In this document: one piece after another, positions 24,886 through 32,823 of the stretch | How the letters are laid out: each line of letters starts with the position of its first letter | Position numbering within the stretch: position 1 is the stretch's first letter | Made by a program: the position numbers and the translations under genes | Assembly (NCBI GenBank): GCA_964487215.1 | Contig: CAZAPU010000003.1 | Coordinates: forward strand, 1 to 33,250 | DNA length: 33,250 bases | Reading direction: 5' to 3' | DNA from: CAG-611 sp964487215 | GTDB taxonomy: Bacteria; Bacillota_I; Bacilli_A; RF39; UBA660 | The notes under the pieces: generated by a model | Database searches by the model: none | What the model was told of the DNA's origin: nothing | Seen by the model: the letters and a program-made list of their open reading frames with translations, nothing else

Positions 24886-26301
24886 CTACTTTCTAACCCT
24901 AACTTTTTCTTTTTCTAATTCTTCACTATATCTATTAACAGCATCTTGCCATGTTGGTAATCTATCAAAATCATCATCATCTAAACATACTTTATTTAGT
25001 TTTGAATTTAATGGTCTTATAGCCTTTGTTGGATAATCTTTTGTTAAAATATAATTAACTTTTACATCTTTATTATTTGCTTTAAATATATAATCTGCAA
25101 ACTCAGCCCAATTACAATAGCCCTCATTATTAGCATGATAAACACCATATTTATCAGTATCCATCATATCAACTAATAATTTTGCTAAATCAACAGTATA
25201 AGTGGGACTTCCATATTGATCAGATACAACATTTATTTCTTTTTTTGTTTCTGCTAAATTTAGCATTGTTTTTACAAAGTTTTTTCCGTTAATTCCAAAT
25301 ACCCAAGATGTTCTAACTATAAAACTTTTAGGATTTTTCTTTGCTTCTTGTTCACCAAGATATTTTGTTTTTCCATAAACACTCTGAGGATTAGTTTTAT
25401 CATAAACATCATAAGTACCCTTTTTAGTACCATCAAAAACATAATCAGTGCTAATATAAATAAGTTTTGAATTAGTTTTTAATGATGCTTCACTAATATT
25501 TTTAGTTCCTACCACATTGACATTATAACATGCTTCATAATTGTCCTCAGCACCATCAACATTAGTCCAAGCCGCACAATGGAAAACACAGTCTGGCTTA
25601 TAATCATTAAATACTTTATCTACTGCTTCTTTATCTGTAATATTTAAATCTTCAATATCTAAATTTAAAATATCATAAATTCCTCTTTTATTTAACTCTC
25701 TAATTAAATCATATCCAAGTTGTCCTTTACATCCAGTTATTAGATATCTTTTATGACAATAGAAGTTAGCATCACTATCTTTAAGCAACGGATGAACTTG
25801 ATCTTTAGAAGATAATACAGGCTCAGTAGTATCCCAATCTATATTCAAATTTGGATCACTATATAGGATTCCACCATCATGAGCCTTTGAATAATAATTA
25901 TCAGCTTTATATTGAATTTCAGTTCCTTCTACTAATGATTCAAAACCATGAGCAAATCCTCTTGGTACTACTAATTGTCTTTTATTTTCTGCTGTAAGTA
26001 AAACTTTAATCCATTTCCCATATGATGGTGAATCTTTTCTCATATCAACAACTACATCATTTAATGCACCTTTTGTACATCTAACAATTTTTGCTTGACA
26101 CATAGGATCCTTTTGAAAATGTAATCCCCTAATAATACCTACATCACTACATGATTGATTATCTTGAACAAAGTCAAAATTAAGTCCATTCTTACTATAA
26201 GTTTTTTTATTATAACTTTCCATAAACCAACCACGATTATCTCCATAACAATCTGGTTCTAAAATATAACAATCTTTTAATTCAGTTTCAATTTTTTTCA
26301 T
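24886..26301 (-). CDS. rmlCD: fused dTDP-4-keto-rhamnose 3,5-epimerase and reductase (RmlC-RmlD)
   Basis: One 471-residue protein carries steps three and four of dTDP-rhamnose synthesis. RmlC (about 1-183) has NRGWFMESY, RGLHFQ with the base His61, Lys71, PRGFAHGF with His118, and Tyr131. RmlD (about 186-465) has GCKGQLG (190-196), STDYVFDGT (284-292), SVYGKTK with Tyr309/Lys313, and RTSWVFG. There is almost no linker between domains. Both active sites look intact, so this is a genuine fusion rather than a frameshift artefact. Its ATG overlaps the rmlA stop (ATGA). Substrate channelling is possible but not shown. Confidence 0.94.
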   Translation of the reverse strand: MKKIETELKDCYILEPDCYGDNRGWFMESYNKKTYSKNGLNFDFVQDNQSCSDVGIIRGLHFQKDPMCQAKIVRCTKGALNDVVVDMRKDSPSYGKWIKVLLTAENKRQLVVPRGFAHGFESLVEGTEIQYKADNYYSKAHDGGILYSDPNLNIDWDTTEPVLSSKDQVHPLLKDSDANFYCHKRYLITGCKGQLGYDLIRELNKRGIYDILNLDIEDLNITDKEAVDKVFNDYKPDCVFHCAAWTNVDGAEDNYEACYNVNVVGTKNISEASLKTNSKLIYISTDYVFDGTKKGTYDVYDKTNPQSVYGKTKYLGEQEAKKNPKSFIVRTSWVFGINGKNFVKTMLNLAETKKEINVVSDQYGSPTYTVDLAKLLVDMMDTDKYGVYHANNEGYCNWAEFADYIFKANNKDVKVNYILTKDYPTKAIRPLNSKLNKVCLDDDDFDRLPTWQDAVNRYSEELEKEKVRVRK

Positions 26302-27185
26302 CTTTTTCTTCCTCTTTGTAGTACTTTATTTAAATATCTACCATATTCATTTTTATTGTTAATTATTTCCGCTGCTTCTTCCAAACCTTCTTCACTTAAC
26401 CATCCCTGATCAAATCCAATTTGTTCAGGACAACAAATTATTTTTCCAGTATTTTCTTGAATAGCTTTTATCATATTTGAAGCTGCTAAATTACTTTCAG
26501 CAGTGCCTGTATCAAACCAAGTATAACCTCCACCTAAAAGTTCAGCTGTTAAATTTCCATTTTTTAAATACATATCGTTTAAAGTTGTAATTTCTAATTC
26601 ACCCCTAGCAGATGGTTTTACAAGTTTTGCAATTTCACTTACACCTTTTGGATAAAAATACAAACCAGTTATAGCAAAATCAGATTTTGGTTGTTTTGGT
26701 TTTTCTTCAACAGATAAAACTTTATTATTCTCATTTATTTCCATTACACCAAATCTTTCTGGATCTTTAACTTTATATCCAAAAATAGTTGCCTGATTTT
26801 GATCAGCCTTTTTTCTTGCAGATTGCAATAATTCAGTAAATTCATTTCCATAAAAAATATTATCACCTAATACCATTGCACTAGTATCATTTCCTATAAA
26901 ATCTTCCCCAAGTAAAAATGCTTGAGCAAGTCCATCTGGTGATGGTTGTACAATATAAGATAAATTTATACCATATCTTTTTCCATCCCCTAATAATCTT
27001 TTAAATTCATCTTGATTATCTTTTGTTGTAATAACTAAAATATCCTTTATCCCTGCTAACATCAATGTTGATAATGGATAATAAATCATAGGCTTATCAA
27101 AAATTGGTATTGATTGCTTACTGATTCCCATAGTCATAGGATAAAGTCTAGTGCCAGAACCTCCAGCTAAAATAATTCCTTTCAT
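26298..27185 (-). CDS. rmlA: glucose-1-phosphate thymidylyltransferase
   Basis: First step of the rhamnose pathway: glucose-1-phosphate plus dTTP to dTDP-glucose. Features: KGIILAGGSGTRLYP at the start, SKQSIPIFDKPMIYYPLSTLM, the metal-binding LGDNIFYG (D-x-N), EEKPKQPKSDFAITGLYFY and GYTWFDTGT. About 295 residues, standard for RmlA. A TTG one codon upstream (27188) is also possible, but AGGAGG is 9 nt from the ATG at 27185. It heads the rml unit, behind an extended -10 promoter. Confidence 0.96.
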   Translation of the reverse strand: MKGIILAGGSGTRLYPMTMGISKQSIPIFDKPMIYYPLSTLMLAGIKDILVITTKDNQDEFKRLLGDGKRYGINLSYIVQPSPDGLAQAFLLGEDFIGNDTSAMVLGDNIFYGNEFTELLQSARKKADQNQATIFGYKVKDPERFGVMEINENNKVLSVEEKPKQPKSDFAITGLYFYPKGVSEIAKLVKPSARGELEITTLNDMYLKNGNLTAELLGGGYTWFDTGTAESNLAASNMIKAIQENTGKIICCPEQIGFDQGWLSEEGLEEAAEIINNKNEYGRYLNKVLQRGRKR

Positions 27186-27208
27186 CAAAAAAAACCTCCT
27201 ATGTTTTT

Positions 27209-27238
27209 AGTATAACATAAGAGATTGAAATTTAGCAA
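27209..27238 (-). promoter_or_regulatory. promoter of the rml unit
   Basis: TTGCTA (27238-27233), 18-bp spacer, TATACT (27214-27209) with the extended TG, on the minus strand. The region between TATGTT and AACATA around the -10 is a short inverted repeat, which could be an operator, though chance is likely in such AT-rich DNA. Confidence 0.55.
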
Positions 27239-27252
27239 TTATTTAAATAAAA

Positions 27253-27651
27253 TTAATGATTATCAACAATAATATCACTTATTTTAGTATATAAAAGTCT
27301 TAGTTTAGTTTTATCTTCAGCAGATAATTGTCTAAATTTTAAATTTAAAGGATAACCACTATCCAAATAAATAATTAATTCACCATCACTACCATTAAAT
27401 AAAACAGCAATTGTTGATACGGAAGTTAAAGGTACAGTATGAATCTGTTTTTGTCCAGAAAATGGTTTTACATCAAAAAGAAGAATTTTTTTATCAGTAA
27501 ATACACCTCTATCACATCTTGTTGAATAACAAGCAAAAATTTCTTCCTTTGGGCTAATATAATCAGTTACATATTTTGGTAAATCATCTTTTGACAATTC
27601 CTTATAAAAATAAAAATACTTTGTTATTTCCTTATATTTAATATATGCCAT
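27253..27651 (-). CDS. small protein with a bacterial PH-like domain
   Basis: Protein of 132 residues, no membrane segment or signal. The core, with CYSTRCDRGVFTDKKILLFD (41-60) followed by TVPLTSVSTIAVLF and a terminal helix, resembles bacterial PH (YdjO/bPH-type) domains. These have a beta-barrel with a 'tDkRii..D' strand. Function unknown. It follows the signal peptidase gene by 1 nt in the same message, so it may be linked to surface or membrane processes. Domain assignment is by pattern only. Confidence 0.6.
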   Translation of the reverse strand: MAYIKYKEITKYFYFYKELSKDDLPKYVTDYISPKEEIFACYSTRCDRGVFTDKKILLFDVKPFSGQKQIHTVPLTSVSTIAVLFNGSDGELIIYLDSGYPLNLKFRQLSAEDKTKLRLLYTKISDIIVDNH

Positions 27652-27652
27652 A

Positions 27653-28180
27653 TTACTTTAATACTCCTATTCTATTAAGTGGCCAAATTCTTACCACTAC
27701 TTTTCCAATAATATCTTTTTTTGATATTAATCCAATATCTCTACTATCCATCGAGTTTTCTCTATTATCACCCAATACTAAATAATGATTATCTGGAATA
27801 ATTTCATTTCCTAAACTACCAGTTGAAAAATCATCTGTTACAACATTTTTTAAATAATTTTCAACATAATATTCATCATTAATATATAATTTATTATTCT
27901 TATATTCAATCTTATCACCAGGAATTCCAATAACTCTTTTTATTAAGTTTTTCATTCCATCATATTCAAAAACAATTATATCTCCTCTTTTTACTTTGAA
28001 TATTTTATAATTTAGCTTTGATATTAAAACTAAATTACCTTCATCTAAAGTTGGATTCATTGAAGGACCAACTACTTGTTGCATAGATATTACATATAAA
28101 AACAATAAAACAACTACAATGAATACTATAAAATATTTAAATGTATCTTTAAAAAACTCAGTGATTTCTCTAAAATCCAT
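27653..28180 (-). CDS. lepB: type I signal peptidase
   Basis: Removes signal peptides from secreted proteins at the outer face of the membrane. In 175 residues it shows one N-terminal anchor (about 16-34), the nucleophile Ser40 in GPSMNPTL, the general base Lys81 in LIKRVIGIPGD, and the GDNRENSMDSRDIG box. Single-anchor, short architecture is typical of Gram-positive SipS-type enzymes. It is preceded by a GGTGG site. Its gene lies directly downstream of a large secreted surface protein but is separated from it by a terminator and has its own promoter. Confidence 0.95.
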   Translation of the reverse strand: MDFREITEFFKDTFKYFIVFIVVVLLFLYVISMQQVVGPSMNPTLDEGNLVLISKLNYKIFKVKRGDIIVFEYDGMKNLIKRVIGIPGDKIEYKNNKLYINDEYYVENYLKNVVTDDFSTGSLGNEIIPDNHYLVLGDNRENSMDSRDIGLISKKDIIGKVVVRIWPLNRIGVLK

Positions 28181-28196
28181 ATTTTACCACCACTCA

Positions 28197-28210
28197 ATTA
28201 TAGTATAACA
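28197..28210 (-). promoter_or_regulatory. promoter -10 elements of the signal peptidase unit
   Basis: On the minus strand an extended -10 TGTTATACT (28210-28202) runs straight into a second hexamer TATAAT (28202-28197). No convincing -35. They lie 17-30 bp upstream of the ATG at 28180 and 10 bp after the terminator of the surface-protein gene. Confidence 0.45.
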
Positions 28211-28219
28211 TAAAAAATT

Positions 28220-28251
28220 AAAAAAAGGGAGTTACAATACTCACTTTTTTT
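28220..28251 (-). terminator. terminator after the surface-protein gene
   Basis: Hairpin with AAAAAAAG/CTTTTTTT outer arms and an inner GAGT/ACTC stem with one mismatch. On the minus strand it follows the surface-protein stop by a few bases and ends in seven T. The A/T symmetry means it could also work on the other strand. Confidence 0.8.
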
Positions 28252-28256
28252 ATATT

Positions 28257-31238
28257 TTACTCTATTGTCTCATTAAAAATTTCTTCTTCAATTGTTGGCT
28301 CTTCTTCAATTATTGGTTCTTCTTCAATAATTTCACTAGATTGTTCAATTTGTTCTTCATTTTCACCAATAATTATTTCTTCAATTAATGAAGCTTGTGT
28401 ATTTTCAATACCTAATATTTCAATAATGGGTTCTTCAATTATTTCTTCAATTTTTGGTGTTTCAACAATAGGTTCTTCAACTATTGGTTCCTCTTCAATT
28501 TTAAGATCACTATTTTCATTAATAGTTGGTGCAATACTTTGAGCACTCATCATAGGTGCAGATCTTAATCTATTGTATTCTCTGTAGCCATCTAAATGCC
28601 ATCCATCACTTGTATTATATTTTAATACATACCATACAATAGTAGTTCCATATCTATTTAATTGTGCAAGTTTATTTCTACCATTAGTTGTAAGATAGTT
28701 ATATATTTCATCATTTAATGCTATATAAGCTTCTCCAGAACCATCATCACCTACAAATTCTTCAACATTATTTCTCTTATTTTCAAATGCTTTAGCTACA
28801 ACTCTGGCAAGAGCTCCTGTTCCATCATCCATAATTTGAACATTAGTTAATCCTGTTGGATCATAATTTTCTGTTGGTGATGGTAGATATATAGGATCTG
28901 GCATCAAATTTTTACTTTTAAGTATATAAGCTGTAGTTGTTGCACTAGTAACTTCTAAATATTCTAAATATACATTTAAATCTGATGTAATGCAGTCAAA
29001 ATTAGTATTCCAACTTGGATTTCTTAAAACTGTTCCTGTTGATAATGTAAAATCTGAACTTACTCTTGGTGCAGTTGCACTTGCTTTATATCTAACAGTT
29101 TGTTCTTTTAAAAGGTTCTCATTATAATTATAGAATCTAACTGTAAAGTATTTCTTAACAACCTTTAATGGAATTATTACTTCAACAGTTTCATAATTAG
29201 AATCTAATGTATAAGTTCCTTTTAAATTATAGTTTCCTACTGCTGATCCTACTGGTAATGTTTCAGTAAATGCAAATCCACTAGGTATTATTGCTTCATC
29301 AGATGATTGATTTTCGTAAATCCAAGTATTTCTTGGAATATTTGGTACCCTTGGTATTGCTTTTATTATTTTAAATGCTTGTGTTGGATTTGTTAATTTA
29401 TAGTTTGTATTTGTTATTGTTGCTGTTGCTGTGTAATCTCCTACATTCTTTCCTGCTCCTGCTACTGTTAATCCTACATTGTCTCCTGACATTACTCCAC
29501 TTATTCCATAAGTTGGTAATTGTTGTTTTCCATTATATACAAACTCTGTTTTTTCTCCCCACAACATTGTTACTTCTTTTTCTTTTATCTTTAATGTTGC
29601 TGTTAATGTTCCTGCATTATGATTTTTGTCTCCTGCAAATGTTGCTGTTACTGTATATGTTCCTACATTTGTTTTTCCGTTTCCTTCATATGTTACTGTC
29701 ATTCCTGCTGGTACATTTATTGCTGTTATACTTTGTTCTCTTTTATTATATGTTACTTCTTTATCATTAAATTTTATTCCACTTAAATCATATTCTGCTT
29801 TTATTATTTTAAATGCCTTGGTTGGATTTGTTAATTTATAGTTTGTATTTGTTATTGTTGCTGTTGCTGTGTAATCTCCTACATTCTTTCCTGCTCCTGC
29901 TACTGTTAATCCTACATTGTCTCCTGACATTACTCCACTTATTCCATAAGTTGGTAATTGTTGTTTTCCATTATATACAAACTCTGTTTTTTCTCCCCAC
30001 AACATTGTTACTTCTTTTTCTTTTATCTTTAATGTTGCTGTTAATGTTCCTGCATTATGATTTTTGTCTCCTGCAAATGTTGCTGTTACTGTATATGTTC
30101 CTACATTTGTTTTTCCGTTTCCTTCATATGTTACTGTCATTCCTGCTGGTACATTTATTGCTGTTATACTTTGTTCTCTTTTATTATATGTTACTTCTTT
30201 ATCATTAAATTTTATTCCACTTAAATCATATTCTGCTTTTATTATTTCATATATTCCTTTATTAAAAGTTACATCATAATTAGTATTTGTATAGCTTCCA
30301 GTAATATCATATTTTTCTACATCACTAGCTTTTGTTGCTTTTGTACTTAAAGTTAATCCAATAGGATATTCTTTCAACTCTACATCTGTTACATTTGAAG
30401 TTAATGCTTTAATATTTTCTCCATATATTCCAGAATTATTATCAATTGTTACAGTTACTTTTCTTCTATTTACAATAAAATCTTTTTCAAGTTTTGTTTC
30501 ATTTCCTAAAATATCAGTTGCTATTACTGTAACTAAATATTTTCCTGCAGTTAAAGGATCAATATTATGTTTAATATCAATCGTTACACCTTTTGTATTA
30601 TAAAATTCATCATGAGCAGTAATTAAACTTTCAAAATCTGGAATTTTATCATATACAATCATTGAATCTACAAAATCATCAATATTAATAGTTGGTGCAT
30701 ATTCATAATCTGGTATTATTTCTTCATCATCAAAATCACTATCAGATTCTAATTCTTCTTCATTAGTATAATGATCTTTGTCTTCATCTCCAAGCGGATC
30801 AAGAATAATCAATGTTCTAGTACCTGTTGCATATAAGCCAGCACTATCTGATGTAGATGTGTAATTAACAATATGAGTTCCTATTGATAATTCCTTAACA
30901 TTAATGTTAGGTTTTACCACTTCAACAACATCATGATCATCTGATACACTAACTCCTGTTAATAGATCATAATCATATCCTTTTACAACTTTTACTGTTG
31001 TAGGATTGATAACCATAATTGGTGCAGCATTATTTACTACAACTTGTGGACTATCATTACTATCGTCAAGTTCAACATTATTTAATGGTTGATAAATTGT
31101 TTCACCAACAACTGGTGTTATTACATCTTCTGGTAATTCTGTTCCTTTCTCAAGTTTTTCACCTGGGTTTGCAAATGTAAACATAAAGAAACCCATAATT
31201 AGAAATATTACTAGTGCAAATATTTTTTTCTTATCCAT
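28257..31238 (-). CDS. secreted MBG-repeat surface protein (adhesin-like)
   Basis: About 993 residues from the ATG at 31238 (GGAGGG 7 nt upstream; the TTG at 31253 lies in that site). Signal peptide 1-23 ends TFA. Then an Ig-like region (about 40-140), an acidic DEDKDHYTNEEELESDSD stretch like thrombospondin-type Ca-binding repeats, a second Ig-like domain, and MBG-type beta domains. These include two near-identical 146-residue repeats (about 335-481 and 481-627). A region with LPSPTENYDPTGLTN and a globular part with WYVLKYNTSDGWHLDGY follow. The last about 90 residues are Glu/Ile/Pro-rich (EEPIVE). There is no LPXTG motif or C-terminal membrane helix. Expression is probably set by the c-di-GMP riboswitch upstream. 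An adhesin or matrix role is inference. Confidence 0.85.
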   Translation of the reverse strand: MDKKKIFALVIFLIMGFFMFTFANPGEKLEKGTELPEDVITPVVGETIYQPLNNVELDDSNDSPQVVVNNAAPIMVINPTTVKVVKGYDYDLLTGVSVSDDHDVVEVVKPNINVKELSIGTHIVNYTSTSDSAGLYATGTRTLIILDPLGDEDKDHYTNEEELESDSDFDDEEIIPDYEYAPTINIDDFVDSMIVYDKIPDFESLITAHDEFYNTKGVTIDIKHNIDPLTAGKYLVTVIATDILGNETKLEKDFIVNRRKVTVTIDNNSGIYGENIKALTSNVTDVELKEYPIGLTLSTKATKASDVEKYDITGSYTNTNYDVTFNKGIYEIIKAEYDLSGIKFNDKEVTYNKREQSITAINVPAGMTVTYEGNGKTNVGTYTVTATFAGDKNHNAGTLTATLKIKEKEVTMLWGEKTEFVYNGKQQLPTYGISGVMSGDNVGLTVAGAGKNVGDYTATATITNTNYKLTNPTKAFKIIKAEYDLSGIKFNDKEVTYNKREQSITAINVPAGMTVTYEGNGKTNVGTYTVTATFAGDKNHNAGTLTATLKIKEKEVTMLWGEKTEFVYNGKQQLPTYGISGVMSGDNVGLTVAGAGKNVGDYTATATITNTNYKLTNPTQAFKIIKAIPRVPNIPRNTWIYENQSSDEAIIPSGFAFTETLPVGSAVGNYNLKGTYTLDSNYETVEVIIPLKVVKKYFTVRFYNYNENLLKEQTVRYKASATAPRVSSDFTLSTGTVLRNPSWNTNFDCITSDLNVYLEYLEVTSATTTAYILKSKNLMPDPIYLPSPTENYDPTGLTNVQIMDDGTGALARVVAKAFENKRNNVEEFVGDDGSGEAYIALNDEIYNYLTTNGRNKLAQLNRYGTTIVWYVLKYNTSDGWHLDGYREYNRLRSAPMMSAQSIAPTINENSDLKIEEEPIVEEPIVETPKIEEIIEEPIIEILGIENTQASLIEEIIIGENEEQIEQSSEIIEEEPIIEEEPTIEEEIFNETIE
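29359..30234 (-). repeat. two tandem 438-bp coding repeats
   Basis: Copies at 29359-29796 and 29797-30234 differ in only about three bases, near the left end of each (GCTTGTG against GCCTTGG), which changes NPTK to NPTQ. A 12-13 base start of a third copy follows at 30235. The unit is 146 codons, in frame, so gain or loss of copies changes protein length without a frameshift. Near identity points to recent duplication or ongoing homogenisation. Confidence 0.95.
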
Positions 31239-31253
31239 AATCTTTCCCTCCAA

Positions 31254-31281
31254 ATAAAAAACATTTAAAATACTTTAAATG
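31254..31281 (-). terminator. riboswitch expression-platform terminator
   Basis: On the minus strand CATTTAAA (31281-31274) pairs perfectly with TTTAAATG (31269-31262) across a 4-nt loop and is followed by TTTTTT. Its 5' arm begins within the last bases of the c-di-GMP aptamer, so ligand-stabilised folding could compete with it. It lies 16 nt before the start codon's ribosome binding region. Confidence 0.65.
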
Positions 31282-31354
31282 CAACTGACTACCATAACAT
31301 ATAATGTTTTAGGTTCTTAAGCTTTGCGTCCTTTAATTTCTTAAAGTTTGCCTA
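31277..31354 (-). ncRNA. cyclic di-GMP-I (GEMM) riboswitch aptamer
   Basis: On the minus strand the invariant blocks appear in order: AGGCAAAC (31353-31346), a CUUUAA/UUAAAG stem capped by a GAAA tetraloop, GGACGCAAAGC (31331-31321), CCUAA and UAUGG flanking an AACAU/AUGUU hairpin, then GGUAGUCAGUUGC (31293-31281). CCUAA...UAUGG is the 11-nt GAAA-tetraloop receptor, so both sides of the tertiary contact are present. It leads into the MBG surface-protein gene. Class-I GEMM aptamers bind c-di-GMP with very high affinity. Whether ligand turns expression on or off cannot be decided by eye; the overlap of the terminator with the aptamer 3' end would fit an ON switch. Confidence 0.88.
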
Positions 31355-31383
31355 AAAAATTTATATAAAATTTATTTATAAAT

Positions 31384-31412
31384 ATGTTATCATAAGTTTT
31401 TATTTTTTTCAA
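31384..31412 (-). promoter_or_regulatory. promoter of the riboswitch-surface-protein transcript
   Basis: TTGAAA (31412-31407), 17-bp spacer, TAACAT (31389-31384) with an extended TG (TGATAACAT), on the minus strand. Transcription would begin near 31376, about 20 nt before the aptamer. Confidence 0.55.
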
Positions 31413-31484
31413 TAAAAATACTTTAAATGTCACTTTTATTATATGCAAATATAACATTTTAAATAAATTTTATTTATAAAAATC

Positions 31485-31512
31485 AAAAAAATAGAAAAAT
31501 TATTTCTATTTT
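31485..31512 (-). terminator. terminator overlapping the stop of the lysine-rich membrane protein gene
   Basis: Perfect 10-bp arms (31488-31497 and 31503-31512), 5-nt loop, followed on the minus strand by T-residues. The TAA stop overlaps the 5' arm of the transcript hairpin. It isolates the riboswitch unit from the gene upstream. Confidence 0.7.
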
Positions 31513-31900
31513 ATTCTTTCATTTTAATAAAGAATGGGCTAAATTGAGTGCTTATATTAATTGAATCTCTATGATAATAATAAATATTATAACCTAAACC
31601 AACACATTCATCAGTTGTGCCATCTTCGTATTCATGAGTTTCTTTTTTTATACAAAACAATGGTTCTTTATTGTTTTCAACTTTAATAAAGTCTATTATC
31701 CAAATAGCTGCAATGCACACAAATAATGTCCAAAATACTATATCAAATATTTTATGACCTAAACTTTTTTTCTTTTCATTCGTTTTTTGAACTTTTTTAT
31801 CATCAAAAAAATCTTCTTTTTCTTCTACTTCTTTTACTACATTTTCTTTAACAATTTCCTTTTTTACATCTTTTTTAATTTTCTTTTTTCCACTTTTCAT
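31511..31900 (-). CDS. lysine-rich single-pass membrane protein of unknown function
   Basis: About 129 residues from the ATG at 31900, chosen because GGAAGTG lies just upstream; an in-frame ATG at 31918 has no site. Layout: a highly charged Lys/Glu cytoplasmic N-terminus (about 1-50), one membrane helix (IFDIVFWTLFVCIAAIWIIDFI), then a small outer domain with PLFCIKKETHEYEDGTTDEC-like residues, holding two Cys, and GLGYNIYYY. I do not recognise an established family. It follows the PBP fragment and may originally have been cotranscribed with it. Charged N-terminus plus one helix recalls small division or wall-assembly accessory proteins, but that is conjecture. Confidence 0.7.
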   Translation of the reverse strand: MKSGKKKIKKDVKKEIVKENVVKEVEEKEDFFDDKKVQKTNEKKKSLGHKIFDIVFWTLFVCIAAIWIIDFIKVENNKEPLFCIKKETHEYEDGTTDECVGLGYNIYYYHRDSINISTQFSPFFIKMKE

Positions 31901-31957
31901 TTTATCACTTCCTAACATTAATTTAACAATATTTTAAAAAAAAGTCAACTTCAAAAA

Positions 31958-32823
31958 TTAATCTCCCATTAGTAGCCTAATCTTACCTGTCTCATAATAT
32001 CGTTCCCCAGCAACAGGTGTTTGCTCTTTTACAATTTCCCCACCCCCCACATATTCTATATCAAATCCTGTTAATAGTTTTTTTGCTTCATTCTTGGTTA
32101 AACCAATAACATTTTCTACCTCATAATATTTTTTATCATACCATTCATATGATTTCTCTTTTTGATCTGATTGTTTCTCTATATTTAAAACACTGATAAT
32201 ATCTAATAATATTTTTCTTACAAATGGTGTTGTTGTATAACTAGAAAGAAGTGCTGTATTTTTTGGATTATCGATTGCCAAATACAAAACTACTTCAGGA
32301 TCGTTACTTGGCAAAACTGCCATAAAACTCATTATATAATTATTATCTAAATAAACACCATTATTTACTTTTTGAGCTGTTCCTGTTTTACCTCCTATTC
32401 TATATCCATCAATATATGTTAATTTTCCTCCACCATTTGATACAACACTTTCCAAGGCCATTCTCATAATTGCACTAGTATTTTTACTAATAGTTTTTCT
32501 AACTAATGTTTTATCATTACTCAAAAAAATATTATTTGTATTACTATCTAAAATACTTTTTAAAACATAAGGTTGATATAAATATCCTCCATTAACTATA
32601 GAAGAAACTGCCGTCACTTGTTGAATAGCTGTAACACTAACACCTTGCCCAAAAGCAGTAGTGGCTAATTCTAAATCTTTAACTACATCTAAATTAAATA
32701 TAATGCCCTCACCTTCACCACTTAAATCTATACCAGTTTTTTCTCCAAATCCAAATAAATCTATATACGAAAACAATTTTTCTTTACCTAATTTAAATCC
32801 TAATGATACAAACCCAGGATTCG
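31958..32823 (-). pseudogene. 3' part of a class B PBP with one PASTA domain (SpoVD/FtsI-type), split by an element
   Basis: From NPGFVSLGFKLG onward the frame matches the C-terminal half of the transpeptidase domain: FGFGEKTGIDLSGE, the GKTGTAQK active-site motif, and a single C-terminal PASTA domain (ENVIGLTKNEAKKLL...). One PASTA is SpoVD-like. The dimerisation domain, the SxxK serine and the first residues of the SxN motif (usually S-x-N-P just here) are missing. Upstream of the junction the sequence belongs to a serine recombinase. The fragment is open from a TTG at 32884 and so could be translated, but without the active serine it cannot be a transpeptidase. The 5' half should lie at the other end of the element, outside the window. 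Confidence 0.82.

Noticed and set aside
28257..28600. LPXTG sorting signal at the end of the surface protein
   Set aside because: No LPXTG-like motif, hydrophobic segment or basic tail; LPSPTEN occurs far inside the protein without the rest of the signal.
29375..30208. Long Leu-rich plus-strand reading frames opposite the surface protein, repeated at 438-bp spacing
   Set aside because: They are antisense shadows of the two tandem repeats, low in complexity, with no ribosome binding site.
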